A stretch of DNA of 64,000 nt, taken from positions 2,309,090 through 2,373,089 of the forward strand of contig SDUX01000010.1 in assembly GCA_008729055.1 (NCBI GenBank), read 5' to 3'. The first letter of the stretch is position 1; the number at the start of each line of letters is the position of its first letter. This DNA comes from Pyropia haitanensis. Taxonomy: Eukaryota; Rhodophyta; Bangiophyceae; Bangiales; Bangiaceae. Both the position numbers and the translations under genes were made by a program. This document shows positions 1-9,969 of the stretch, piece after piece. The notes under the pieces are model-generated. The model did no database searches and was not told the origin of the DNA. It saw nothing but the letters and a program-made list of their open reading frames with translations.

Positions 1-831
1 CAACAACCACCGCAGCAGCAGCAGCCTGACGAGCAGCAGCAGCAGCGGCAGCGAGGGCCTCATCAACGGGCTCACCACGGCCGCGTTCTGACAGGCCACG
101 GTCCAGAGCAGCACGCGGCTTCTGGAGCGGATGGCGTCGCTTTTCGAGGCGCCCGCCCAAGGCACGAGCGTGGACCGGGCGGCGTCGTAGCAGCGGAGGA
201 CGCGGCCGCCACCTACCTGACGGCCAATGATGAAGGCCCCGGGAATGGGGATGTGCCACCGCATGGTCACTCACCGGTGGACACGGCGACGACGGCGGCA
301 GCGAATGTGCTGGCCGCAGTGGCGACGAGCGGTCCTGTTCCGACGCCACCCGTTCTCGGTGCTCCTGGTCAACAGGGGGTGGGGGTGTACTCGGGCAGTA
401 CTCCTGGTGGCGGGGATGGTGTCGGCTCCACCCATGACCAACTGGGTGGTGGCGACAGCAGAGGCGGTAGTGGTGGCGGCGGCCGTGACGTCCCTGGCCA
501 CTGCCCATTCTTTCTCAACCGGGAGGGAGATCCTGGGCGTGGGGGTGAGGCTGGCCGTGGGAGCGCAGGCGTAGGTAACGGCGTTGGCGTGGACGGCGGC
601 GGTTTGATTCGCTCAGGGCCTATGGGACGGCCAGGTTATGGCGGTACGGGACCTCGTGGTGCTAGCGGAGGCGGCGGCGGGTGTGGTAACAGGGGACGCG
701 GCGGTGGAGGTGGCGGGGGTCCCAGCGGCGACGAAGACACCCCCCACGAGTGTTCCTTGTGTGGGCTGGGCTTTCACGAGGCCTCTGCACTCACCGAACA
801 CGAGCGACTGGTGCATGGTGTGCCCTATTGA
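1..831 (+). CDS. C2H2 zinc-finger protein, 3' part (5' end outside window)
   Basis: The frame is open from the first base to the TGA at 829-831, so the start lies upstream of the window. The first in-window ATG is at 253. The N-terminal visible part is Gln-rich, the middle is Gly-rich with little structure, and the last 30 residues hold one C2H2 finger. Its cysteines are two apart (CSLC), followed by twelve residues and a histidine pair four apart (HERLVH), which is the classical zinc-ligand spacing. A single terminal finger on a disordered protein suits a nucleic-acid-binding or regulatory protein, but the target cannot be told. The first 190 bases also read well in frame 2 (Ser-rich, then an amphipathic stretch LLERMASLFEAPAQ) apart from one TGA at 89-91. 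The correct frame of the 5' piece is therefore not certain, and a transposon-derived ORF is an alternative. Confidence 0.5.
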   Translation, partial: QQPPQQQQPDEQQQQRQRGPHQRAHHGRVLTGHGPEQHAASGADGVAFRGARPRHERGPGGVVAAEDAAATYLTANDEGPGNGDVPPHGHSPVDTATTAAANVLAAVATSGPVPTPPVLGAPGQQGVGVYSGSTPGGGDGVGSTHDQLGGGDSRGGSGGGGRDVPGHCPFFLNREGDPGRGGEAGRGSAGVGNGVGVDGGGLIRSGPMGRPGYGGTGPRGASGGGGGCGNRGRGGGGGGGPSGDEDTPHECSLCGLGFHEASALTEHERLVHGVPY

Positions 832-1908
832 AGGTGGCTGTTGCCGCGAGTCATCACCAGCATCCAGGCGGGTACCTGGTGGTCGTGCCGGAAGTTGCCT
901 GGCGGGTTGTACCAGTCACCTCTTGGCTCGCCTGGGCCGACTTGATGTGTAGGTGCCCTTCTGTCTTGTATGGCTGTTTGTGTTTTTATTCTTTGGATTG
1001 ACTTGTAGCCGTGTGCTCTCTCTGTTCTTGTGTGTCATACTTTATAACTTCCTTAAGATGACTTGACGGAGTGTTTTTCGTGTTTTTTCTTTGTGCTTGG
1101 TGATGCGTTCTTATGGAGGGTTCTATGGGGGTTTGTGTGTTGTATTGTTGCTGTGTTTGTTTGTGTATGGTGTGCTTTTCGTGACCGTTCTTCCGTTATT
1201 TAATTCTCTCTGGCGGCCTTCTTGACAAGACTCGCAGCTCAGGCTCGGTAGGCGGGGGGGCGTTGGCAACGGGGCTGTCACCATGTGGGGAGTACGGTGT
1301 ACTGCACCCCACAGTCCGCTCCTAGCTGCCGTGTACGACTCCTCCACCCCGAGCTGGCTGCCGCCGCGAGTCCTATGTCCGGGCCCCTTCGCTAGGCTCT
1401 CGACGAATTGCCCCCTCCCCTGCCTCCGTTTGACACTCTCACGAGCGGGCTACTCTGCGATGACCAAGCAGAAAGGGTTGCTCAGGGTTACGGGGAAGCG
1501 CGGTTGGAAAACAGACTTTGGGGTGAGACTCTCTCGTGGTTCACGAAAGACTTCACCATCGCGGGGTGCAGTCTCACGACGATGACCAGTTCGTGACGAG
1601 GCCGGAATGGCCAGCAGTGCCCAACCAACACAAGCGACCTTTCACGGGGATCAAGATAATGTCCACCCTCCCCGCCCCCTCCTCTTTTTACTAGTAGGTG
1701 CGAGCGGGAGACTGGCGGCGCCACCTCCCCACGGCCGCCCAGCCGCCCGCCGCCAGCACGGGGCCGCCCCGCTGCGCCGCCGCACCAGTGCCCTCCACAG
1801 CCGTTGCGGCGGCCGTCGCTGCCGCCGCCGCCGCCGCAGCCGCGTCGGCCGGGTGGGGCCACCCAAACGCGTCGCCGGGCAGCCGCTTTCCCGTCGGGGT
1901 CGGGCTGG

Positions 1909-1940
<32 letters not shown>

Positions 1941-2918
1941 ACCTGGCGCGACCGCCCGCACCCCCGCTGCCGCCCGGGCCCGCCGGGGTGGTCACCGCGG
2001 CGGGGGGTGCCGCCTCGGGGGGGGCCGACGGCTGCGCCGCCGTGGGCGGCCGAGCCGAGGAGGGCGCCGCGGCCTCTTTGGCCACCGCGCCCGCGGTCGC
2101 GAATGCTGTATTGAAGCAATCCGTTGGCGTCTCACGACGGGTTAGGGCCAGAGCAGGTGGCAGGCCCCGCGGGTTTGCGGGCGCCGGTGGCGGCGGCGAT
2201 GGCCGCCGGGAAGAGTGAGTCATGTGGGGACCGTCAACGTTGGTGGGGGATCAGAGTGCGCGGCGGCTGCACGCACGTTTGATCGCACATGTCCGACCCG
2301 GCAGCACTGAGACCCCCCGTTCAGGAGAAGGGTTGAGGGGTGCGAGGGCGCCCACCGCCACGGCCCCCGACCCTGCAAGCAGCTGGCAACTTCAATGCCC
2401 GCAGGTGCAATGAGTGTGGCCACTGGGTCGAGAAACGGCCTCACCGCAGCAGCGGCCACCTGCCGACACCCCTCCTGTCGTCGCCCAAGAAGCTGAGCCC
2501 GTGTCATCCTCGCCCACTGCTCCGCCGCTGCGTCCTGCGCACGGAACAAAGACCCCTACCCACCAATCCCTCAGCGCTCCCACTCCGCTCCCCACAGAGT
2601 GGACTGCTCCCAGACTGCTCCCTAGAGACGAAACAGTGGGGGAAGCTGGTGGCCGCAGTGCGCAAGCAGGAGCCCACAACAGCGTCGATTTGGGTGCGCT
2701 GTACGAGAGGGTGGGCGGGCGAGCGCAGTGCGTAGAGGGAAGGGACGTCAAGTGTACGTACAGTACAGTACAGACACAGGCGCAGTGCGCTCAAGCGGGG
2801 GAGGGCCGCCGCCGACCACGCCCGTGGAGACCGGTGGCTTCCCGATGGGCTCTTAAAAACCGGCAAGAAAACAAAATATATTTCGCAGTGAGGGTGAATC
2901 AGTCGGCTCCCACCACCA
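832..2918. other. Intergenic / low-complexity, no gene recognised
   Basis: 832-1250 is unusually T/G-rich for this window and may be the 3' untranslated part of the zinc-finger gene. 1650-2220 is a GC-rich block of (GCC)n-like codons, open in several frames on both strands with no recognisable domain. 2220-2918 is of mixed composition, and I see no domain in either direction. Confidence 0.5.
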
Positions 2919-4620
2919 TCAAAGGTCGACGGGGAACAGCTTTGCCAAGAAGTACGCCGCGGCCGCCGCCGCGCCCCCTACCGCCAGCGTCTCCACCGCG
3001 CTCTTGCCCCGCTTGGGGCTCCCAATCAGCATCGCCTTGAACCATCCAAAGACAAACAAGGCAAGCAGGGTGGCGGCGGTCGAGTAGCGTAGCGCGGTCT
3101 TTGCATTGGGGACGAGCAAGTACTGGGAACAATGAATGGCGGGCAGGTGGCGAACGGGAGGGTTATTCCACCGAGAACCCCGAGGAGCGAACGGAGGAAA
3201 CAAACCAAAATGGAACCGGGAGAGCGACAGGGAGCACAGGAGCCCATACAACGGACAGAGCAGCTCGCTAAAGAGGCGCGTGGACCGAGAACCGTCAGCA
3301 TACAGCTCCACAGCGAAAGAGCGCACCACCACAAAAGCAAAGACACTCACGTGCGCTCCACGCGTCGCACGCCACAAGCACAAGGCCATGGGCATTGCCC
3401 GCAGCCACGACCACCTCACATCAAGAGAGCCCACCGTGTCTCCTGCCGTCTCGCAACACGTACGGGGACCAGTGGGACCAGACCGCCGACCACGTAGCTG
3501 CCGCCCACAGCCAGTGCGGAAGTAAAGGGGCGCGACTCGTCGGGTTTCTTCATGTCCAGCTCAAAGCGCATCATAAAGTCCACTGGAACGGCAAAAAAAT
3601 CATAGCACGGACGGTCAGCAGGTACACAGCGATGGGGGACATTCATGGCGCGACCATAAAAATGGGGTGACCAAACGTTGGAAGAACAAGAGAAAAAAAA
3701 AACAGGACGGGTCAGTCCAGCGACATACGGCCGACACAAGAATCCACGTGACACTAGTCAAAGCCACCATTAACACCCACGGCTCGTTACCGCTCCACAA
3801 GAGAATCGAACGGCTCTTCGCACTCTCCGCTTCTGCTTTCCCCCCCCCGCCCGCCGCCCCTTGGCGCCTGCCCGCCAACGTACCCCACAACTCCTTGTTC
3901 TGGCGAAAGTGTTCCAGCACCGGTTCGCACTGCGCCCGGGTCAACCCATACCGGCCGAGCACATCCACCACCTCTTCCTCTTCTTCCCATGGCTTTTCCT
4001 CCACCTCCGACACCTCACGGAGGCGCTCGGCCTCGTGCGTGTCGGCCTCAACGCGGCCAGAGAGGTAGCCGCCGAGGCCCATGCTGATCGCGCCGGCCAC
4101 CAACTCACTCGCCACGGCAAGGACAATGACCGACGACGAGGAGACGGCGGAGGTGAGGCCAGCCGCGAGCGCAAAACTGTCCACAGGAAGAGGGGGGGGG
4201 AAAAACGATGGGGCGGGAGGAGACAGGGCCGTCCAAGCAAACAAGGACACAGGGGAACTGAAACCCTCTGGCAAGGCAGTCGGTTAGAATGAGCAAACGT
4301 CAGGGCAGCGCAACTAGCAGAAGACATTAGGCTAGGGGTCTCAAAACCAAAAAAAAAAAAAACGCCAGCCCACATAGAACACAGCAGGAGGCATGAGCAG
4401 GGCATCCAACGCACGGTACGGTCAGCCCATCCGACATGCCCAGGACGCAGTCCGAGAGGAACTCGCCCGCCTGCGCATGGCCCTCCGGTGCTACTGAGCG
4501 CGGCTCCGCACCCCCCCGGCCGGCCTCGCCTCCATCGCCGCCATTCGCGGCGCCATACGAGGGCGGCGGGTTGACCATGGGTGGGCGGGGGACGGCGGAT
4601 GCGGCCTCGTCAATTACCAA
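2919..4620 (-). CDS. VIT: VIT/CCC1-family vacuolar iron (Fe/Mn) transporter, four exons
   Basis: Joined from exons 4620-4415, 4176-3884, 3582-3464 and 3122-2919, giving 273 residues, close to the usual 250 or so of the family. The phases fit (206+293+119+204 nt) and every junction is GT-AG, with donors GTGCGT, GTACGT and GTACGT. Exon 1 ends in the family's first membrane segment (AGEFLSDCVLGMSDGLTVP), which continues as FALAAGLTS in exon 2. Exon 2 carries the second membrane helix (ELVAGAISMGLGGYLSGR) and the charged cytosolic metal-binding region rich in Glu. Exons 3 and 4 hold the remaining three membrane segments (SALAVGGSYVVGGLVPLVP; STAATLLALFVFGWF; VETLAVGGAAAAAAYFLAKL). Known family members move Fe2+ or Mn2+ into the vacuole in exchange for protons. 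The ATG at 4620 is chosen because it leaves a disordered, Pro/Gly-rich cytosolic N-terminus before helix 1. Membrane identity is inferred. Confidence 0.88.
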
Positions 4621-5199
4621 GCCGTCGGCCTGGCCCCGGTCCTGGCGTGTCTGGCAGCGACAACCAGTTGACGGCGGCGGCGGCAGGCGGGGGGGGTGGG
4701 AGGGGGGCAGGAAGCGACGTGAATGTCCCGCGGGGTGGTGGGTGCTCCAGCCAAAGGCGACTTTAGACTTCGCGCAGGATGCAAGTCACCGAAGGAGGGG
4801 GTGCACGGAGCCACCCACTCGGCGGGGACGTCCACCACGACCGCACAGGTTCCACCCACAATCGGGTGGGCGAGTCATGTGCACAGCCGGATGCGCGGCT
4901 CAGCTTAAGGGAAGATCCAGAGCTCTTAGAACCGTGACCCGCGCGCCGACCGACGCCACCCGACATGCAAAGCAGACCTGATAAAGGGTATCTCGACAAA
5001 GGTACTACACGGGTATCAAACAAGGGTACAAAAAGTACTTTTAACAGAAATCAAGGACTTTGTTCAGACACAGTACCGTTCCAGTCCAGAGTAACTGATA
5101 CTCTTTGCCCTGATCCTCAAGGGAATCAGGAGGACTTTTCAGGTACTTACATTGACGGAATGCGCCGCTGTGCTCAGACGTGGGCTGGCGCGTGGAGGC
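4621..5199. other. Intergenic, no gene recognised
   Basis: Presumed upstream region of the iron-transporter gene. It has mixed composition, becomes AT-richer after 4970, and contains short GTAC-containing repeats near 5000-5040. No coding signal was seen. Confidence 0.4.
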
Positions 5200-5203
5200 C
5201 TAG
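5200..5203. repeat. Candidate target-site duplication CTAG, left
   Basis: CTAG directly abuts the left terminal inverted repeat and matches the CTAG at the right end. Confidence 0.55.
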
Positions 5204-5217
5204 TGTCTATTCTACTG

Positions 5218-5256
5218 ACAGCATCATTTGATGCTAAAAGGATCAAATGATGCTGT
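5218..5256. repeat. Left subterminal hairpin of the mobile element
   Basis: A perfect 15-bp stem (ACAGCATCATTTGAT at 5218-5232 against its complement at 5242-5256) around a 9-base loop. It lies directly inside the left terminal repeat and is a candidate transposase-binding or structural site. Confidence 0.8.
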
Positions 5257-6298
5257 TTTTCTCCTCCTCTTTACTCTTACTTCCCGACGTCACCTGCTCG
5301 TTTTGACCTCAGAAATGGACTCAGCGGTGGCGGGTTACTCATGGGCGAGCTTGAGAGCATCTCACTCAAAGGAGAACACATGGTCAGGCGAGCTTTTGTG
5401 CGCGCTTTTGACCGGCGCGCTGGCACCTACGGTGGACAGGTGGGGGGGTGCTGCGGTCGTGCCTGGGGGTTGCTGCTGCGTGGCCGGTTGTGGGGGCCCC
5501 CCCGTCGGCAGCGGCGGCGGGCGGCAGCAGCGGTAGCGGGCGCAGCAGCGGCAGCGTCCGCGGCAGTGGCTGCGACGGCGGCGGTGGCGGTGGCGGCGGC
5601 ACGAGCAGCGGCGGCGGCGGTGTCGGCGGTGGTCCCCCCTCCCCCCGCGGGGTGACGCCCGCTTCCGCGGGGCGCTGCTGGTGGGGGCGCGTGCGCCCGG
5701 CGCCGTCGTCGGCAGTTTGGTGCCCGCCATTGTCTGTTGCCGCCGGCGCGGCCGCCGACCACAGGGGCGGCTGCGGCCGCGGTGGCCGCACCCCCGTCGC
5801 GACAGCGGCGCGGTGCGGAGACGCGGCGCGGCCGTGCCGGGCCGGGGGGCGGGTTGTGGGGGGCGCAGTGCGACGGCGTCTGCGACGGCCGCCGCTGCGG
5901 CCGTACCCTCCCACGCGCCCCGGCAGTCGTCGTGGGCACGGGCGGAGGGGGGTTCCGCTCGCACCCCAACCGCGCGCGCGGCGGCGGGCAGCCGCGGTCG
6001 TGGGGCGGGAGGCGGCTGCTCGCGCCGCCCCCGCCCGCTGCCCCACGGCCCCGCGCAGGGGCGCGGGGGCAGGTCCTACTTGCGGTGGCGCGTCGCTGCC
6101 CTGCCCTTCTCCTCCCCCTCCCCTCCCCCCCGGCAAAAAGAGTCTGGTTATGGGGCAGCGGCGGCTCGTGAGCTTCATGATGAGCTATAGAGCACTCTGT
6201 TCCTCCGTCTTTTCTGGACGTGAACAGCACGGGAGTGACTTCATAGGTACCAAAACAGCGAAAATCGTGCTCTCAGGTGCCGCAAACGGCGATTCCTG

Positions 6299-6336
6299 AG
6301 GATCAAATGATGCTCGCGCGAGCATCATTTGATCCT
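6299..6336. repeat. Right subterminal 38-bp perfect palindrome
   Basis: A perfect palindrome with no loop (halves 6299-6317 and 6318-6336; left half AGGATCAAATGATGCTCGC). It shares the GATCAAATGATGCT core with the left hairpin but has different flanks and centre, so the two ends are related without being identical. Confidence 0.85.
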
Positions 6337-6356
6337 TTGGCACAGTAGAATAGACA

Positions 6357-6360
6357 CTAG
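6357..6360. repeat. Candidate target-site duplication CTAG, right
   Basis: Partner of the CTAG at the left end. Because the motif is its own reverse complement, it cannot be told from an extension of the terminal repeats without an empty site. Confidence 0.55.
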
Positions 6361-6365
6361 CCTAC

Positions 6366-6550
6366 CTGTGGCGGCCGCCCCCGCAGTGGCTGGCCGCGGC
6401 GGCGGCGGTGGCGGCGGCGGGACGGGCGTCGCCGCTTCTCCTCTTCTTGCCACTGGCAGGCCGTTCATCGCCGGCTGTCGCGGCGGTCACCCCCACCGGC
6501 GCTGCCAGCAGGCACGCCGCGAGCGCGGCGGCGACGCCTTTCCTTCCCAT
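6366..6550 (-). CDS. Possible first exon of a secreted protein, next to the mobile element
   Basis: From the ATG at 6550 the minus strand encodes a convincing signal peptide: a short basic start (MGRKG), then a hydrophobic core (VAAALAACLLAAPVGV) and an Ala-rich cleavage-like region, followed by a basic/Ala-rich stretch. The frame stops at 6362 in the CTAG next to the element. A donor-like CACAG/GTAGGC lies at 6366/6365, so this could be exon 1 with the element inside the intron. I could not find the next exon. A chance hydrophobic ORF is possible. Confidence 0.25.
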
Positions 6551-7638
6551 TCACCACTCATCCCCCGTTCTTTCCCCGGGCGTCCTTTGGTACATGCACG
6601 CGCTGGGCGCTCCCGCCGCGACATATCCGTCGCCCACCCAGGGGCGGAGATGGCTGGTGAGTCGGTTGCGGCGTACGGGGGTGAGAGAGTCCACCGGGCG
6701 GCGCCCGTCGCACGGCCCGCGCTGCCCCCAACGGCGCCGGGGTCTCGACCCGCCCATCCGTATCCAGAGGCAACTGTCACGGAGAAGGGACCTGTGACCA
6801 CGCACGCTTGGTCCGAGGCGGCAGGCGGCCACTCTTGGGCATCAGCCCAGTTTGGTGTCTGGGTGAAAGCGCTCTCATCGGCGTCACGGCCTCGTCCCCC
6901 CCCCCAACGTCGCGGCTCCGCCGACCAGGGACGCGGCGCGCAACGGGGCGGGGGGCACCCACGTGGCTGAGGAAATGCAACCTCTTCGTGCACAGCTTTC
7001 ACTACAGGGCCGCGAAAAAGAACAAAAAGTACGGGCCCCCCCGCCGGTCGGTTGGATGGCGCGGATCACGAGAGACGCGCCGCCGTTAGCGCCGCCCGCG
7101 GCGCGCACCGCCGGCGGCGCCCGCGCACCGGGATCAGCACCGTCAGCTCCTTGCCGCGGGCCCGTGGCGTGGGCGGATGGGGCGGAGGGGGGAGCGGGGA
7201 TCGCCCAACAGGGACCGGTTGCCGCCGGGGGTTGGCGGCCGAGCACCCCGCCGCCGCCGCCGCCCCTCCCGCCGCCGCCGCCGCCCCTCCCGCCGCCGCC
7301 CTTTGGTTGCCCGACCCGCCAGGCGGCCGCCGCCACGTCCCACTGGCGAGCGCACGGGCGGCCGCCGACCCCGCTGCGCGCTCGGCCACTTCCACCGCCA
7401 GACCGTGGTGGCGGTGGGGTGACGCCCCCAGCGTTTCTTCCCTTTGCCACGGTCGGTGGTGGTGGTGTCCGCCTTGCGTCCAGGCGGCGCTCCCCCCCCC
7501 CCCCCCCGCCTCGCTCCCCCCCCCTCCCGCCACACCCGTTTCCCCCACCCCTTCCCCACCCCCTCCCCCCCACCCTCCAGATAGAGCCACGCCCGTCGCC
7601 GCCACAGCCGCGGCATCCGCCCGTCGCACCGCGGCGCG
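6551..7638. other. Intergenic, no gene recognised
   Basis: GC-rich sequence with several overlapping open frames but no domain. A pyrimidine-rich stretch with long C runs at 7490-7575 lies shortly upstream of the next ATG. Confidence 0.4.
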
Positions 7639-9189
7639 ATGGGCGGCCGCCGGGCCGCACGGGCGCACGGCGGGCGGCCGCCCGTGCCGCCGCCACGGCG
7701 GCGGCCACCCCACCGGCGGTGGGGCCCCGCCGCCGCGCTGGCGCTGGCGCTTGTGGCGGCGGCGGCGGCGGCGGCGGTGGGGGCGGCGGCCGCCGCGGCC
7801 GGCGGCGGCGGGCCCGGCGGCCTCGGCGGGCCAGGCGGCGGTCCCGGCGGCGCCGGCCGCGCGTCGACCGTCGGGGCGGGCGGCCGCCGCGGCCGCGCCG
7901 CGGCCTACGCGGCGTTGGAGGCGGCGGGCGACGCGGGCCTGCCGCCCGCGGCGGGCTTCCGCGTCGGCCGCTGTGGGCCGCTGCTGCCGGCCGTCCTCTC
8001 CCGCTGTGCCATTGACGTGCCGCACGTGGACAAGCGGGCCTGCTGCGCGGCGCTGGTCACGTTTAATGACGCGCGCTGCTGGTGCGACGTGCACGCGTTC
8101 AACTTTCTGACGCTCATCGCGGGGAATGACTACGCGTTTTTTTTCCGCGCATACGACTGTGTGCCGCCGGGGGGGGTGGTGTACCACCCACGGCTGCCGC
8201 CGCCGGCGGCGGTGGAGGGGGCGGTGCCGGTGGGGACGTGCCCCAAGGTGGTCGAGTCGGTCGCCCCAGGCGACGGGGAGGCGTGTGGCGCAGAGGGGGG
8301 CGCGCCGGGGGGCGCGGCCGCCACCGCCCTGCGGGAGCAGCGCCAGCGGGTGGTCGCGACGCTCCTCAGCGTGGACCTCCGCCACCGGCGGGACGTGGAC
8401 GAGTACGAGGCGATGCTCGCCACGCTCTTGACGCCCGACGTGTCGCTCGGGGTGGTGCAGCTGGGCCGCTATGCGGGCCGCCCGGCCGTGACCGAGTACC
8501 TCCTGTCGCGCACGACGGCCGCGTCGGGGGTGCCGTTTGCGCACCCGGCCATGGCGACGGGCGTGCAGCGGCTGCCGCCGCTTTGGAGCGGCTCGGCCGA
8601 CGTGGCGCTCACCGCGGACGCGTCGGCAGACACGGCGTTTTACCGCACCCACCTGTGGGTGCGCTTTGAGCGGTGCACCCCGCGGGTGGCGGACGTGTGG
8701 GTGGCGGACAATGAGCTCGGCCGCCTCCACGACCAGTTTGCCTACTTTGACGACGCGCGGCTGCTGGCCAAGTACGCGACGCCCGCGGCGGGCTGGTGCG
8801 CGATGCTCGCCGCCCGCTGCGTCGGGCCGCTCTACCCGTACGCCTCCCCCGCCGCGTGCGCGGCGGCGTACAAGGCGCTCCGCCGGCGCAAGCGCATCAT
8901 GTGCAACGACGCGGATGGGGGCGTGGATGAGGTGCCCCCGTGGGGGCTCGACGGAAACACCGTCGCGTGCCGCGCCATGTACGTGGACCTCGCGGCGGTG
9001 CGGCCGGGGCGGTACTGCCGGCTGCTCCGCACCACCACCCCGGCGCGGTGCGCGGAGGGCGCGTGCCCGCCGGGCGGCTACGGGGACCCGTTTGGGCGGG
9101 CCAACCCGCGGCACTCGGGGGGGGGCGGGTTTGAGTGCCGCGTGGATGGGTGCCGGGAACGGTGGTACGACAAGAACGAGTGGGACTAG
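7639..9189 (+). CDS. Membrane-anchored, Cys-rich protein of unknown function with an NTF2/SnoaL-like middle
   Basis: An uninterrupted 516-residue ORF. After about 28 basic/Pro-rich residues comes a long Ala/Leu hydrophobic segment (about 31-53) that could be a signal anchor, then a Gly-rich linker. Residues from about 105 form a compact Cys-rich region (CGPLLPAVLSRC, KRACCAAL, ARCWCDVHAFNF). The middle (VVATLLSVDLRHRRDVDEYE ... LLTPDVSLGVVQLGRYAGR) resembles an NTF2/SnoaL-like fold, a tentative reading from pattern alone. The C-terminal third has more paired cysteines (GNTVACRAMYVDLA, ECRVDGCRERWY). Many cysteines after a hydrophobic leader suggest a disulfide-bonded lumenal or extracellular protein. 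I do not recognise the family; codon use is strongly G/C at third positions, supporting real coding. Confidence 0.75.
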   Translation: MGGRRAARAHGGRPPVPPPRRRPPHRRWGPAAALALALVAAAAAAAVGAAAAAAGGGGPGGLGGPGGGPGGAGRASTVGAGGRRGRAAAYAALEAAGDAGLPPAAGFRVGRCGPLLPAVLSRCAIDVPHVDKRACCAALVTFNDARCWCDVHAFNFLTLIAGNDYAFFFRAYDCVPPGGVVYHPRLPPPAAVEGAVPVGTCPKVVESVAPGDGEACGAEGGAPGGAAATALREQRQRVVATLLSVDLRHRRDVDEYEAMLATLLTPDVSLGVVQLGRYAGRPAVTEYLLSRTTAASGVPFAHPAMATGVQRLPPLWSGSADVALTADASADTAFYRTHLWVRFERCTPRVADVWVADNELGRLHDQFAYFDDARLLAKYATPAAGWCAMLAARCVGPLYPYASPAACAAAYKALRRRKRIMCNDADGGVDEVPPWGLDGNTVACRAMYVDLAAVRPGRYCRLLRTTTPARCAEGACPPGGYGDPFGRANPRHSGGGGFECRVDGCRERWYDKNEWD

Positions 9190-9969
9190 AGGGAAGGGGA
9201 GGGCGGAGGGATGGGGGACAGGGGGGGGTGGGCGCGCGGGATAACGGAGAGGACGGGCGGGGGACGGTTTTTTTGACAAGAGCGGGGTTGGCCTCGGGCG
9301 GCCTCGTCGTGGGTAAAGCGTGTCGCTTTCCTCCTAGCCACCCTCCTGCGACCACAAAGCGCTACGAGACACCAAGAGTAGAAGAGCCCATCCGCCATTC
9401 TGTCAGTGATCCTTTGTCGGCCTCCTCTCTCCGCCCATGAAACACAGGCCCCGTCAAGTATCCCGAACTCTGCTCCTGTATTTATATTCTTAAAACATGC
9501 ACACGTGGTCGCGTGGCGGCGGTTTTGGGCGCGTGTCCTCACAACGGCGGTGCATCCCCAGGTGGCGGCGGCACGCGCAGGTGGGCGCCCTTCACGGTTG
9601 GGCTGGTGAGCGGGGCGGGGTCGCTTGGCAGCAGCGCGCCGCCGCCGGCTCGCGAGGCCCGCCCACCGCAACGCCGGGCCGGCCGCCGCGACGCGCGCAG
9701 TTGCCGCGGTTGCTCCCGGCCGGGCGCGCTGCTCCTAGCCTAGCTACCGGCCGCCGCGGCCGTGCGCGCGACAGCGACGCGCCCTCTGCGCTGCCGCCCG
9801 CCCTTTCCGTGGCGGCCGTGCGCCGCGTCCCCCGCCACCCCCCCCGTCCCCCCGCAGTCTCCCCCCGCTGTCGACTCCCCCCTCTACTGCTCTGCGCCTC
9901 CTGGGCCGTCCCTTCCTTCTCCAACGCCTCCCTTCTCCCCTCCCCCCCACGCCCCCGTGTGCCGTGGCC
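9190..9969. other. Intergenic / probable 5' region of the CCHC gene
   Basis: 9240-9500 is AT-richer with no coding signal. 9600-9960 is C-rich and pyrimidine-biased towards the next ATG. No gene recognised. Confidence 0.4.

Larger units (their letters stand above)
5204..6356. mobile_element. Non-autonomous DNA transposon-like element with 14-bp TIRs
   Basis: The ends are perfect inverted repeats: TGTCTATTCTACTG at 5204-5217 and its complement at 6343-6356. Both ends are flanked by CTAG (5200-5203 and 6357-6360), which may be a 4-bp target-site duplication; since CTAG is palindromic it could instead extend the inverted repeats to 18 bp. Just inside each end lies a long palindrome built on the same core (GATCAAATGATGCT). 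The inner part (about 5440-6130) is a GC-rich low-complexity block unlike the AT-richer ends. No transposase is visible, so movement would need one supplied in trans. The 1,153-bp size, TIRs and subterminal palindromes fit a MITE-like or cargo-carrying class II element; the superfamily is not assigned. Confidence 0.8.

Noticed and set aside
7066..9279. Minus-strand frame of 737 codons
   Set aside because: Antisense shadow of the Cys-rich protein gene at 7639-9189, rich in Arg/His/Pro without any motif.
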